Source of the DNA: Lycium barbarum
Lineage: Eukaryota > Streptophyta > Magnoliopsida > Solanales > Solanaceae
Length of the DNA: 64,000 nt
Assembly: GCF_019175385.1 (NCBI RefSeq)
Contig: NC_083345.1
Span: 15,400,027 to 15,464,026 of the forward strand
Reading direction: 5' to 3'
Shown in pieces: positions 31,188 through 43,699 of this stretch. The notes beneath the pieces are model-generated. The model searched no databases, was not told where the DNA came from, and saw only the letters and a program-made list of their open reading frames with translations. How positions within the stretch are numbered: the first letter of the stretch is position 1; every line of letters begins with the position of its first letter. The position numbers and the translations under genes were made by a program.

Positions 31188-32150
31188 ATGAAGAACTTCT
31201 ATTTTTTAATTTTTAGTAAATATTTTTTGTTTAACTCATTTTACTTGTCATGTTGTTTTTTACGGAAACGTCAATTAGAATTATAATTTCACTAATTTAG
31301 CTTATTAATTATTTGATCTCCATTTAATATTATTTTTTCTTTTATGACATTAATCTCTTTTCACATTTATTAGAGTAAGGAAAAAATGAAAAAGTAATTA
31401 AATTCTATCTTATTTTAATATATAAGTATTTTAAGTATGTTGCTGTACAATAATTTCATTTGCTCCCACTAATGGGTCGATACGCATGTGGCAATGAATT
31501 CATCATTATTGATTTGATTGTTTGATTTTCTAAGCACTTTTTATTTTTAACATTGTTTATTTTTTTAATATGAGATTTTTTTTTTTTTTAATATTGCTTG
31601 ATTTTATTAATATGGGGTCCACTTTTTTTTTTTCGTGAGTTTGAATGTGGTGGGTTCCACTTTTTTCTTCCCCCCCCCCCCCCCCCCCTTTTTTTTTTAA
31701 TACTGGTTGGTGTTTAATATGGGGCCATGAAGAACTTCTATTTTTTAATTTTTAGTAAATATTTTTTGTTTAACTCATTTTATTTGTCATGTTGTTTTTT
31801 ACGGAAACGTCAATTAGAATTATAATTTCACTAATTTAGCTTATTAATTATTTGATCTCCATTTAATATTATTTTTTCTTTTATGACATTAATCTCTTTT
31901 CACATTTATTAGAGTAAGGAAAAAATGAAAAAGTAATTAAATTCTATCTTATTTTAATATATAAGTATTTTAAGTATGTTGCTGTACAATAATTTCATTT
32001 GCTCCCACTAATGGGTTGATACGCATGTGGCAATGAGTCCATCATTATTGATTTAATTGTTTGATTTTCTAAACATTTGTTTTTTAACATTGTTTGTTTT
32101 ATTAATACGGGATTCACTTTTTTTTGTTAATATTGCTTGATTCTGTTAAT
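31188..32150. repeat. Direct repeat, period 541 bp
   Basis: 31188-31600 and 31729-32150 are nearly identical for more than 300 bp (both begin GAAGAACTTCTATTTTTTAA). A more diverged third version lies at 30580-30960. A poly-C run (31672-31687) sits between the copies. Confidence 0.9.
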
Positions 32151-32405
32151 ATGGGGTCCATTTTTTTTTTTCCCGTGAGTTTGGATGTGGTGAGTTCCAA
32201 TTTGTTTTCTTCCTTTTTTTTTATTGCTCGGTGTTATTTAGTATGGGGCCTACCCTTTTTTTTAAAGGGACAACGGACGATGAAGCATGACCCCTGCTTT
32301 ATATAGTTTCTTCTTTTATTTTTATTTTTATTTTTTATATTGTTTGGTGTTGTTTAGTATGGGGCCCACCCTTTTGGACATTATTAGTTTGCACTATTTT
32401 TATGC

Positions 32406-32407
<2 letters not shown>

Positions 32408-32483
<76 letters not shown>
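32408..32483. repeat. (AT)n dinucleotide array
   Basis: About 75 bp of pure AT repeat. The Tyr-Ile open frame across it is an artefact. Confidence 0.95.
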
Positions 32484-32484
<1 letters not shown>

Positions 32485-33125
32485 TATGTTCAAAACACGA
32501 TTGATATAACATTGTAATTTGTGTTCCGTATCTAAAACTTTATTATATTAGTGTTTGCTAAGAATACAAAGTCTGCACTTTTTTTTTTGACATTGTTTAT
32601 TTTTTTAATATGGAATTCACTTTTTTTTTTTTTATATATATATTGCTTGATTTGTCAATATGGGAAACTATGTTCAAAACACGATTAATATTACATTGTA
32701 GTTTGTGCTCCGTATTTAAAAATTTATTATATTAGTGTTTGCTACGAATAGGCATGGTGTTTAATATGGGGCCCACAATTTTTTTTTAACATTGTTTATT
32801 TTTTTAATATGGGATTCACTTTTTTTTTTAATATTGCTTAATTTTGTTAATATGGGGTCCACTTTTTTTTTCCCGTGAGTTTGAATGTGGTGGGTTCCAG
32901 TTTTTTTTTTTTTTTACTACTGGTTGGTGTTTAATATGGAGCTCACAATTTTTTTTAATATTAGTTGTTGTTTAATATATATGGGGTCCACAATTTTTTT
33001 TTTACAATTTTTTTTTAATTATGGGCCTGTTTAATATGAGGCCCAAAATATTTTTTGTTTCATGGGGGGCCCCACAACGGACGATGAAAAGCACCCAACC
33101 GATGCTTCTAATATAGTAGTAAAGT

Positions 33126-34330
33126 AAAGTAAAATAAGGAACCTTTGTATAGACTAAGAAGCCCCGTACAATAAAAGCCTTGCAAATAAAGAAATGCCTC
33201 AATGCATGCGCCATAATTTTAAAACTTACATGATGGGACTAATATTGTGGCTTCGTTAATCTCATCACTTCTTCACGTAATATTAGTTATATAATACATC
33301 TTGAATTGATTCAAATATTCCCTAGATTAAGACTTCCCATGTGCATTAGAGTTTGGTTCTACTTCTCCTTAATTGTTAACTACTTTGTTATGTGTTATCA
33401 AGTGTTTTTTGATGATCAGATTTTCACTATCTTCATATCTTAAGACTTAGGAAAAACGCTTCATTAAAAGAATAAAATAAGAGAAATATCCGGTATATTG
33501 ATTTGAATTGTTTTTCAAAAAAAAATGGAGTTGACCCGCGGAAAAAAAGTATTTTGTTTAATTTACTTCAAAATCTTCAAAAATATGCCTTGGTATTAGG
33601 GTTGATAGTTGTACTTAAAAATCGGCTTCATTTCATTTTATTTTTCTTTCGCAATCTTTTCTAGCGCCTATCAAATTTAATACTTCTCTCAACCCCCAAA
33701 AAATTTTGAGCAAAAATATAAATGAAAAGAAAAATAAGAATGAAATTCTATTACTTATCTCAAAAGGGTGTATGCTATAAAAATTATAAGTTATTTGGGG
33801 ACATTGATGGTTACGACGAATAATAATGTATAAATTGTTGATATAACAATTATTATGTTTCAATCCCAAGTAAATTGGGATTACCTATATAAATCTTTGT
33901 TTCATATTCTCTATTTAAATTCATTAGTCCGAAATATTATAAAAAATAAATGAAAATGAAAAATACTAAAAGTTCTTTATATATTCTACTGATGTAAGAG
34001 TCTCAACACAACACCTAAAGTAAACATACTAACATTACTAAATTATATTCCTAACTTATAGGATTGCCTATATAGATCTTTTTCTTTCATTACGTAATAT
34101 TTTTTCGTTAAGTTTGAATTGATATCAAGAGCTTGTAGATCTTTCGAAACAACTACGCACTATGTGATTTTAAGTTTACCTTAACACTTGACTCATCACC
34201 GTTTCACTCCTACAGATCAATGCATGTGAACCTAGTTGACGGGATATGACCAAACATCTTAAGGGATCTTCTCTCATTTAATCCTCAATGTGGGCTACTT
34301 GCATCTTTTAGTGTGTGTGGTCATTTTTAA
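33126..34330. other. Intergenic DNA, no gene seen
   Basis: AT-rich, no motif-bearing ORF. Bases 34331-34335 (TCTTG) are the target duplication of the large copia element. Confidence 0.5.
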
Positions 34331-34335
34331 TCTTG

Positions 34336-35117
34336 TGATAAGTTGTACTATTTCGTGTTTTGATGATTTGCCAAACATACTCGAGGAACCAGACATTAAC
34401 CATATGTGATTAGTTCCCCTAGCCGTCGTACAATCAACTCTACAGCTGTAAATTAAAGCTGTTGTACTGTACCGACTGGCAGCAGTGCAGCAACACAGCT
34501 GTAGCTTGCTAGAGGCCAAAGCAAACAATGAAATGTCCCTCTCACATCTTACATGCTCTCTCATATATAAACAACATGTTACAGGGTTTAACCTAACATT
34601 TGCAAATCTGAAATTATAATTTCTCTCTAGTGCTAGCCACCATTGCTCTCAAGATTCTCTCAAGAACAAAGCTGCTACAAACTCAAGAACAGGTCTCAAT
34701 ACTGAAGATGTCTTAAGTCCTTAGGTTTGTTGAGTCTTTGTCTTTTGTTCTTTACTTGTAATCCTACACTACTTTCAATAAGTGTCATAGTAGGACAGAT
34801 CTCAACCTTTGTTATTTGGTTTTCTTGGCTAGAGTTGGTCAAAGTTTGTTCTTGCAATAGAATTATTATAAAGGTATTACAATAGAGTTATTGTAAGCGG
34901 TGAGGGATTAAGATTTTAATTCCTAGATTGCAATAGACTGTAATCTGAAGTTGCTCAGTTATAGTGAAGTTGGGAAATCCTACTTCGGTAGGTCGTGTTT
35001 TTTAATCCCTTGAGCTAGGAGTTTTTCACGAAAATATCTTGTGTTATTTACTTTCTGTCTTTACTCAAGGGAACAGATAGAGAACTACACTGTTTGGTGC
35101 ATTCTTAGTTTCTATCA
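34336..35117 (+). repeat. 5' LTR of the copia element
   Basis: 782 bp, starts TGATAAGTT and ends TTTCTATCA. It shares the CTGGCAGCAGTGCAGCA and CTCTCATATATAAAC segments with the 3' LTR; the latter is a plausible TATA region. It has about 35 bp more than the 3' LTR, mainly a duplicated AATAGA.TTATT-type stretch near 34855-34895. Confidence 0.9.
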
Positions 35118-35135
35118 ATTGGTATTAGAGCAGGT
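35118..35135 (+). other. Primer-binding site (initiator Met tRNA type)
   Basis: ATTGGTATTAGAGC directly follows the LTR. It differs by one base from the TGGTATCAGAGC typical of plant copia elements primed by initiator Met tRNA. Confidence 0.8.
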
Positions 35136-35173
35136 TCTTTCTGAAAGGTTAACACCTAGAAATGATCTGTATA

Positions 35174-35391
35174 ATGGCTCCTCCACCAAACCTAGAGGAA
35201 GGGACAATCTAGCACAAGATCACCATGATTCAATGAAAATATTATGGATGGTGGAAGACAAGGATGCATGACTACCTCATGGCTGAGGACTCTGAGTTGT
35301 AGGACATTATCTGTGATGGTCCTTTTGTTCCTCTGAAGAAAGATGAGGCTGGAGCTGCAATAGTTCCAAGACAAGGAAAGAGTATAATGAG
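35174..35391 (+). pseudogene. Copia gag, 5' part
   Basis: ATG at 35174 opens a Met-Ala-Pro-Pro-Pro start typical of plant copia Gag. The region has several stops and frameshifts but keeps a motif resembling the Asp-Gly-Pro segment of Gag. It is interrupted at 35391 by the nested LTR and resumes at 41957, where ATGAG is duplicated. Confidence 0.7.
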
Positions 35392-38300
35392 TGTCACACC
35401 CTAACCTTATTAGGGTGTGATGGGCACCCGACCCCATATTCGGAGCCGAGCGAACCCTCTAACTCTTATTACATACTGTTATACCCTATTTTAACCGAGA
35501 TCAAAATAGTTTATAACATTCCGGTAATTCCGGGGTTAATTAAAGTTAAAAGAGTCGCCACCTAATTATTTATGGTGAATTAGGACACCTAACGTTTATT
35601 AAAGTAATTATCTAAAGTTGATTTTATTTTAAAGTCTACGAAACCAAACGATTCTAGGTACGGGTTCAACTAACTTAGTGGGAAGGGATTAGGCATCCTC
35701 TAAATTCCATTAATAATGGTTAACCGACCGGACTCAAATTAAATTAGGCTAAAAATGTAGATGGAATATTTTATAGTATTTAAGAAAACATCTTTATAAG
35801 TATTGTTAAAGTTATGGATAGATGTATAAGAAGGTACCGGTTAAATTAAAAGAAATGTTTGTATCAACTCTTTTTAGAAAGCTCGTCTTGTAAAATCAAT
35901 TTTTTTATTTGCAAATTATACTAGTGATAATCCTTAATGTTTATTGAAAATATTAAGTTTTATCGTGGAAGCGATTATGAGACATTGAAAGAATTTAAGA
36001 TAGTTCTTCTTATGTTCAAAGAAAGATCAGACTTATTAGAAAATGAAAGTTTTGATAAAACACGTCCTTTTGGTAAAAATATAAGTAGAGTCCAACGTTA
36101 AGTAACTAGTCTATCACGTATTAGCTAGATTAAAAATGTCAAACGAAACTCATAAAGTAACTAAAGTCTTAATAGCGAATTATCTAATAGCAGCCAAGGT
36201 TAGTCACATAAAACAACTTAATCACGCCATCACATAAACCAAACTAGTAACACGAAATAACTAGAATTATTTCGGTGTTCATGGAGGGGTGGCGATGTTC
36301 CGCTATTTCGCTCAATCAAAATAAGAGAGTAGACAATGGAGGGGTGCGAAGCCCGTAAGCAGTGTTGTTGAGTTTCAAAGTGAAACTCTCCGGCCCCGAT
36401 TGTACATGCACCAAAAGAAGGAAAATACATGGATTAGAATAATGACGGGATTCTTAGCGAATATTAAAATCAGAGGGGAAACTCACAACTTGCAAACAAA
36501 TACTTTATAAATGTCGTGATAGCCATAATTATCAGAATGTAACTCCTGCTAACAGTGAGGTTTTTTTTTTTTAAGTAATACTCCAAGTTGGAAAATAAAC
36601 TTGTGTGCTTTTCGTACAGCTTAAGATCAAATCTCTTAAATGGTAACTCATAACATTTCCACACTGCCTTAGATCTGAGGGACATTAATTTAACTCGTTT
36701 GTATAATACTATCAATCCATATGTTCATTCAAAATAGAAGGCAAACTAAGGGAGCATGTGATCCATTTTTACGGTGAGGCAAAGAGACTCTAAGACAGTC
36801 CCTTTTAAAAAAAAAAAAAACAGGTCACGGTGAGGCAAACTAAGGGAGCATGTTTACTGCTGCTGTTTTATCATATATGGGCTGAGCGGAATGTTCGAAA
36901 ATTTCAAAGAGAGCAGGAGCAATGCGAACCAAAATAAAGGAAACGGCCCTGTGATTGCACATTGCAGGACAGAGTCAAGTTAAGTGGCATCAAACTCTAA
37001 CTAGTTCGAATAGTTACCCTTGCTGATTAATGTTAGCTGCTTGCTGGATGTGGTTGCTAAGCTATTTACCCTTTTGGATATGTAAACTAAATGGCTGATA
37101 GGGTAGTAGACACATTAAGTAAAAGAATAAAATCACTCCATCATTCAAACCCTCCATGTACTGTAAATTAACATGTTTTCGTATAATGAAAGAAAGCAAG
37201 GAAAACATGCTAGCAATTATCCCAAAATACATTGTCTAAGCAGCGCATTTAATTTGATTAAAAAGTGTCCTCATTTTACATACATTTGAAACCAAAGAAT
37301 ATGTTCTATAATGGCTATAGAACAGCGAAACCAAACAGACGTCCAGTACTTCCTACTGTCATGGAAAGGGAAATTTTCAGTAACTACGCATAATACAAGT
37401 AGAGAGTTTCATACGTCGATTTCCTATAAAGTACATGTACAGATCTTAAGTCACGGTGTCATTCGTTTTTTTTTTTTTCAATTTAGTAATCGATTTATGA
37501 AAATACACTCCCAAAATCAGTGTTCTAATACGACATGAAGAAAAGGTAACAGCATGCATTTTAGACTAAGATAGTTACTCAAACCAAAATGAAGTAATGG
37601 TTGAAATATGCATAAGGTGGATGTGAGTCTTAAACCTGTTGCTGACACATTGCCTTAGAACACAGAACATTGTTTTCACGAACAAATACGTCTATTCTAA
37701 AATATGCGAAGAGAAAGCATTAATCTATATTCCGATGTGGACAGCAGCAAAATCATGTTCGTAAGAGCAGTTGGACTAAAAATTCTCGTGCTTTTCTATA
37801 TTAATGAATCAGAGGTCGGAAGCCATATTTTCGAGTAAAACACTAAGTATACTAAATAGGCACCAACCATAATCAAAAGATAGCGAACTTCTTGTTCTAC
37901 GACAGCGGGCATACAACATTAACAGAGAACCATCTCGAGACTAAAACATTTACACATACCAACAAGGAATCCCAGATACAAATCAAAATCGAATCGAAAC
38001 TAAAAAAGAGAAGAAGAAAAGGATTACACTGACCTTTTGTTGGTGCAGTGAACAGGAATACGGAGCCTCGAATCTATTCTCGAATACGACGAACGATTTC
38101 GAAACTAAAAGTTGCGTAAACCGAATATCTTAGTCGCGGCTAAAGTTCACCGAGACAGAACGAGATGTTTTTAGCAATCTTAAAGTTTAGACTGCTAGTT
38201 AAAAAAAATGCTAAGGATCTTTTTTTCTTTTTCTTTTCGATTCTTTTTTTTTCGATGAATCGAACCCGATAATAAGAAAAGATCAGAGAGTAGGGATTCG

Positions 38301-41300
38301 TTCCCTTTTCTTTTTTTCGGCTGAGGACATAACGATGTATATATAGGAGAAGGTTAGGGTTTCGATTTTGAATTGGGCGGGATTTTAAGTCAAATTTGTT
38401 TCAAAATCAGAACGTTGGGGCTTGATTCACGTGATTTGCTTCGGTATTTCCGAAAATGGTTCGACCATTCTGTCTTTTGAAGATTTGTTGCATCTTGAAA
38501 CGAAAATGTGAAACCTTTTCCATTTCAGACAAAATTTGCGTGGAAAAGGAAAGACAGGGGCTGTTCGCGGCTAAAGTCGTTTTGGTTTTTTACTGGAAAT
38601 GGAGGTGAGAGAAAAGGGGAGGTGAGAGAGACGAGAGGACGGCAGAGTATTACACGAAAATGGGGTGGCAATCTGCCATGGTTGAAAGGGGAAATGGTTC
38701 TTGCTAAACATGGAGGGGAGAGAGAGTAGAGAGAAACGAGAGAGAAGAGAGCTGCGGCTGCCATTAGGTTTTCTTTTGTTTAGAAGATGAAATGTTGATT
38801 GGGCTGGGTCGGGTAGAGTAAGGCGTTGGGCTGGGTCGACTGGTGGGCTGGTCGAGTAGAATGGATGGTGTAATGGGCTGGTCTAATTAATTAAAGTGTG
38901 GGCTAATAATTTGACTAAAAATTGTTGATTCTTCCTCCTTTATTAATTATTTCTTGGGCTTCTAATTTAATAACTAGTACTATGATAATTAGTGATTAAT
39001 CTGTAGAAAATAAAGGACTTGATAAAGTATAATAAATTTAATGAGTACAAAATCTAAAAATAAAATGATGACAAACTATTTTGAAAATTGTGATAAAGTA
39101 ACGCTAGTAATGTTGATGGTAAAATAGTGAAAATTAATAATAGTGAAAAGAAAGTGTTTAGCGTGTCAATAAATTTAGAAGCCCGAAGAAAAAAATTAGA
39201 ATAAAGGAGGGACAAAATTGGGTGTCAACACATACATACTCTTTTCAAACTTTCAAATCAGATAATCGTAAAACACAAAGTAAGGTTTTCAGAAACTTTC
39301 TTTCTATCGTTCTCAAATCAAACCAAAATCTGTAATCATGTAAAATCTGTAACATATCACAAAATGTCACATCAGCTGATGAAGCCGCTTACAAAACTGA
39401 TGTTCTGTACCCACGACTCTGTCTGCAAAGTCTCTAACACAATCAGAAATCACAGCTTATATACGCTCTGACCCGGCAACACTCCGGAAAGAAGTGGAGT
39501 TCGCCAATCTCGCTGAAACACCTCCTAGCAAGGCCTTCTACATCATCTGGGTGTACCTTCGTGGCATGAAACGCAGCCCCCGAAGAAAGGGGGTCAGTAC
39601 GAAATATGTATTGAGCATGTAAAGCATAGAGTAATATGAACAGAATCACAAGCAGGATAAATAGTGCAGAAGATTAGAACAGAAAGTAAACACGATATGC
39701 AAGGTAATAAAACACTTACTGGAAACACAAACCATGCATGCCAAGAACGGTATTCGGTCCCTTACGAGACCCGGGGAAACGTGGCGCCACCCTGCCTTTG
39801 GCGCCACACACATCTAACTCCAGAAGTTTTGCTCCGTAATCTCCGTCACACATCGTAATATCACATCATAATATCACATCATATATCACATCATATATGG
39901 TTCGGCGAACCTTAAACACATCATAACACCGTAACACATCTAACTCCGGAATACATATATGGCACCCGACCCTCAAGCGGGGACCCGGCGAACCATACGC
40001 ACGATGTATACCGGCCCGGGACTCGGCGAAAGAAGTAATGACACATGCACGAGCAGAGTAGTGAGAAACTAAATGCACATAAATCCAGACTCGATGGATA
40101 AGTATACTTACCGACCTCTGAGAGCTCAGAAACGAGTTTCGGGTCAATCTGACTTAGTATGAGAAAGTTACGAGCGTTTGAAGTACAGAACGTTCTATAA
40201 GTGTTTCCGAAGACATTTGGAAAATCAAGGTCATAATCATGTCAAGTACCTTTCGGATATCGTTATGGATCGAATCAAATAGGGCCTTTGGAGTCATATA
40301 TATATGTATCAAAATATATCAAAGACTTAATGGAATAATCAAACGTATTTTCATTTGAAATCAAAACTTTAGTCATATTAATTATCCTTCGAATATCATT
40401 CGGAAACATATCAAACGGGACTTCGGACATCATGGGTAAACATCAGAACCATACGAAACAGCTTATGGAAATCAAGAACGTTAGCCATCCTAGTGGCTCT
40501 AAGAATGGGAGTTTCTTTGAAATCATACATATACTTTGTCATGTTGGTTCCACAAAGATCATGCCAAAAGAAAGAAAGGGCAAGCCTTACATACCTGCTC
40601 CACGTCCTATTAGCTACGCTTACTTATCCAAGCTTGCTAGTCTACATTCAAAAGAATTCACATAATCGTTAGATTCGTCGTCATACACTTGCCTTAGTTT
40701 CTCACATAAATTCACTTTATAATCTACCGAAATTTTGGCAGCATTTCCCCTGTAAATACACCATCCCCGAGAATCTAACTCGGCCAATTTTAACAACAAC
40801 AAACCCGAGAATTCAACTCGGCCAAAGTATCAACAATAATACCAACAATCATATCTCCAACTTCAACAATTATTTCCAAAATACATTCTACATGATTCGA
40901 GAACACTTTAATCAATTCACACAATATTCAAACAACCCAATTAATGCACACTTCCACCCGAAATCTCACAACACCATCAAAGACAACCACACATTACTTT
41001 CTTCCAAATTTATGAACTTCACTAAAATCATTAAACTTTCATTTTCATTATAGAATTCATTACCACATCAATCAAAAATACTAGACAAAATTAATTCATC
41101 ATCCTATACAACACAACACACACACACGGCCAAGCTTCACACCACACGACCACCACTCCAACACACTAAATTCATGGTTTTCATTCATTTTACATCATGG
41201 AATCCACAACACAACAATCAAACCACTAAATAAAATTAATTCATCACTTCTATACCGCACCACTTCCATTCGGCCAACACCTATACACACATATTTCATG

Positions 41301-41956
41301 AATTTAATCCCTTTTTACACACTCCAACATACATAAATCATCCATAACACAAGTAAAAGAGAGTTGAACACATACCTTTTCACTTAGCTCCTTCATTCGG
41401 CTAGACTTATAAGTTGCCCAAATGAATACTTTGCTTGTTCTAACAACCACTCCATGTTGTTAAGGGCGTTCAAATTGGTAGAGAAGCTAGAAGAAAATAA
41501 TTTTTCTTGGTCAATTTTCCATGGCTAAATTTTGGGAGCCATGGCCGACCCTTGCTCTTCTTTCTTCTTCTCCTTTTCTTTTTCTTCAAAGTTCTAGAAT
41601 TTGGTGTGTGAAATATGACTAATATGTCATATATATATACATACATATAATTCACCCATGTGGGACAAGCCCACCTTGGCTTGGACGGCCACATGGCCAA
41701 AATGGGCTATTCAAGAATTTTCTTGAATTTTGGGTGAAATTCCCATTTTGCCCATAACCTTCCACAATTTTACCATGAACCATTTTGTGAATTTCCCTTT
41801 TTACCCTTAGCCTTTCTCAATATTTTCGCACTAATAATATTCATAAATAATATTCATAACAACTTGTACATTAAAATAATTTTGGAAGATAGTCTTGCCT
41901 TTAACTTACCACGACCACCTAGAAATATCCGAATGTATAAAATACGGGATATAACA
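35392..41956 (-). mobile_element. Ty3/gypsy solo LTR, minus strand, inserted in gag (itself interrupted)
   Basis: The minus strand starts TGTTATATCCCGTATTTTAT at 41956 and ends GGTTAGGGTGTGACA at 35392. It is flanked by a 5-bp duplication, ATGAG (35387-35391 and 41957-41961). Once the inner insertion 35477-39230 and its duplicated 5 bp are removed, about 2.8 kb remain, with no internal domain or second LTR, so a solo LTR produced by recombination is likely. Open frames in it are short and unrelated to pol. Confidence 0.8.
35477..39230 (+). mobile_element. Third-level insertion: 3.75-kb LTR-type element (probably a solo LTR)
   Basis: It starts TGTTATACCCTATTTTAACC and ends GGGTGTCAACA. The 5-bp duplication CATAC lies at 35472-35476 and 39231-39235. 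The start resembles the long LTRs of Ogre/Tat-type gypsy elements. No pol domain is visible and I found no second LTR inside, so a solo LTR is the simplest reading; a large non-coding LTR derivative is the alternative. A TATATATAGGAGAA motif near 38340 could be its promoter. Confidence 0.7.
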
Positions 41957-43330
41957 ATGAGACTAACCGGAAGGCTGTTGAAATGAACTGCAGAGCCAAG
42001 AAAATCCTTGTGTGTGGTATTGGAGCTGATGAGTACAATCGCATCTCGTTATGCTAATCTGCAAAGGAGATCTATGCTCTTCAAACTGCTCATGAGGGAA
42101 CAAGTCAGGTAAAGCAATCCAAAATAGACATGCTTACCACTGAGTACGAACTCTTTAAGATGAAGGATGGTGAATCCATTCATGAAATGCATACCAGATT
42201 CACCTCCATAATTAATGAACTCCATTCTCTTGGTGAAATCATTCCTACCAACAAATTGGTTCGTAAGTTGCTTAGTGTTTTGCCTAGTTCATGGGAAAGC
42301 AATGTCAATGCCATCACTGAAGCCAAGGACTTGCAAACACTGACCACTAATGAGCGCATATGAAATCTAAAAACTTATGAGCTGAAAAAATAACAAGATC
42401 AAGAAAGAAGGGAGCTAAGGAGAGAGAGGAACCCGATCCTCAAGGTTGCCGCCAAAAGTGACTCCAGTGACGATGAGTCAGACATGGCTTATCTAAATCG
42501 AAGGTTTCAAGAGATGATTCATACAATAGTGGTGTCCAAAGAAAGGGAAACACAAGCAAAAATCCTAGAGGAAATGATTGTTGTCACAAGTGTGAAAAAT
42601 CTGGACACTTCATCAGAGAATGTCCTCTTCACAAGCAGGACTGCTATATAAAAACAACATTGAAAAGACAGCAAAGAGAAACCAGGTCCTCAATAAGGAG
42701 AGAAGCTGCTGACAACTTGGTGAAATAGGCGTTAGCTGCCTGGGGAGATTCATCACGTGAATCTAAAGATGAAGATGATCAAGGAGATGCTACCTTGATG
42801 GCTATTGATATGAATCGATATTTACACTCATGGCTAAATCGATATTTACACTCATGGCTAAATCTGATGTTGATGATGACAATGAGGTAAATTTGCTAGA
42901 CGTTGAAAAAAACTTGAAAAATTACTCTTAGAAAAAATTGATGTCATTAGCAAATGTATTGATTGATTCATATCATAGTCTCATTGAAGAAAAGAGTGCT
43001 CTGACTGAAGAAGTTTGTGAATTAGAATAAGAGAGGGATGACAAGGTAGTGTCCATTGTAGAGTTGAGGGAACAGGTTGATGAAGTAACTAGAATAACTC
43101 TTTGTTAAAAAATCAAACGAGAAAATGGATGGACACACCTTCAAAAGGAAAAGGAGAGGCGAGTAAGATTCAACTTGAGCTCGAAAGTGAGCTTAAGAGA
43201 ACCAGATTGAGTCTCACCTCTGAGTTAGAGAAGAATAAGCAGCTTCACGAAAATTTGAAAATGGTAAAAATTAAGCTTGATAAGTCACTTCAGTGAACCT
43301 GAACCTCTGACAAATTTGCTTCTATGTACA
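41957..43330 (+). pseudogene. Copia gag, main part with zinc knuckle
   Basis: An open block at 42130-42363 has the Leu/Trp pattern of the plant Gag (UBN2-like) domain, including LLSVLPSSWE. A CCHC zinc knuckle (C-x2-C-x4-H-x4-C) is encoded at 42582-42623 in a different frame, so frameshifts separate them. Coiled-coil sequence follows (42840-43296). The TAA, TGA and TAG stops seen show the gene is dead. A 24-bp tandem duplication lies at about 42816-42863. Confidence 0.8.
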
Positions 43331-43337
43331 AAAGTGA

Positions 43338-43364
43338 TTTGGGGGGGGGGGGGGGGGGGGGGGG
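43338..43364. repeat. Poly-G run between gag and pol
   Basis: More than 20 consecutive G residues, probably length-variable or a sequencing ambiguity. Confidence 0.85.
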
Positions 43365-43699
43365 TAGGCAGGTAAGGCATTGGGTTTCAAAAGGCTAAAA
43401 ACCCTATAATCCCTACAGCAAGGACGTCACTACTATTGAAAATTTGTGGTGCACTTATTGCGGACAGACTGCCATTATAAAGAAACATGTAAAGCCAAGT
43501 TTTAGTCTCTGCAGAAAAATAAGAATTTTATTGAAAAGAAATCCGAAGCTGAGGTACCTGGTCCTCGAAAGAAGATAACTGTTTTTCCTGCATATACTAA
43601 AATAAGCTTAATTCACTCGTTCTATAATTACAAGTTTGGGTTCCTAATCAGTGAATCTATTTGCAGGCTGAAGTGAGAGGAGACAGTAAAAAATAATGC

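Larger units (their letters stand above)
31063..33125. repeat. Helitron-derived repeat cluster
   Basis: Blocks of the Helitron-like element recur. ACTATGTTCAAAA with CCGTATCTAAAA and GTGTTTGCTA appears near 30258, 32482 and 32668. The GGACGATGAA...TATAGTAG-type end appears near 31020, 32275 and 33075-33118. The spacing suggests several nested or tandem copies. There is no coding capacity. Confidence 0.65.

Noticed and set aside
32287..32517. Tyr-Ile repeat protein
   Set aside because: Artefact of an AT dinucleotide array.
38508..38764. Overlapping open frames on both strands
   Set aside because: They lie inside the long LTR-type insertion and have purine-rich low-complexity composition.
39443..40147. 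Short frames in the gypsy LTR
   Set aside because: Non-coding LTR sequence; no gag or pol motif.
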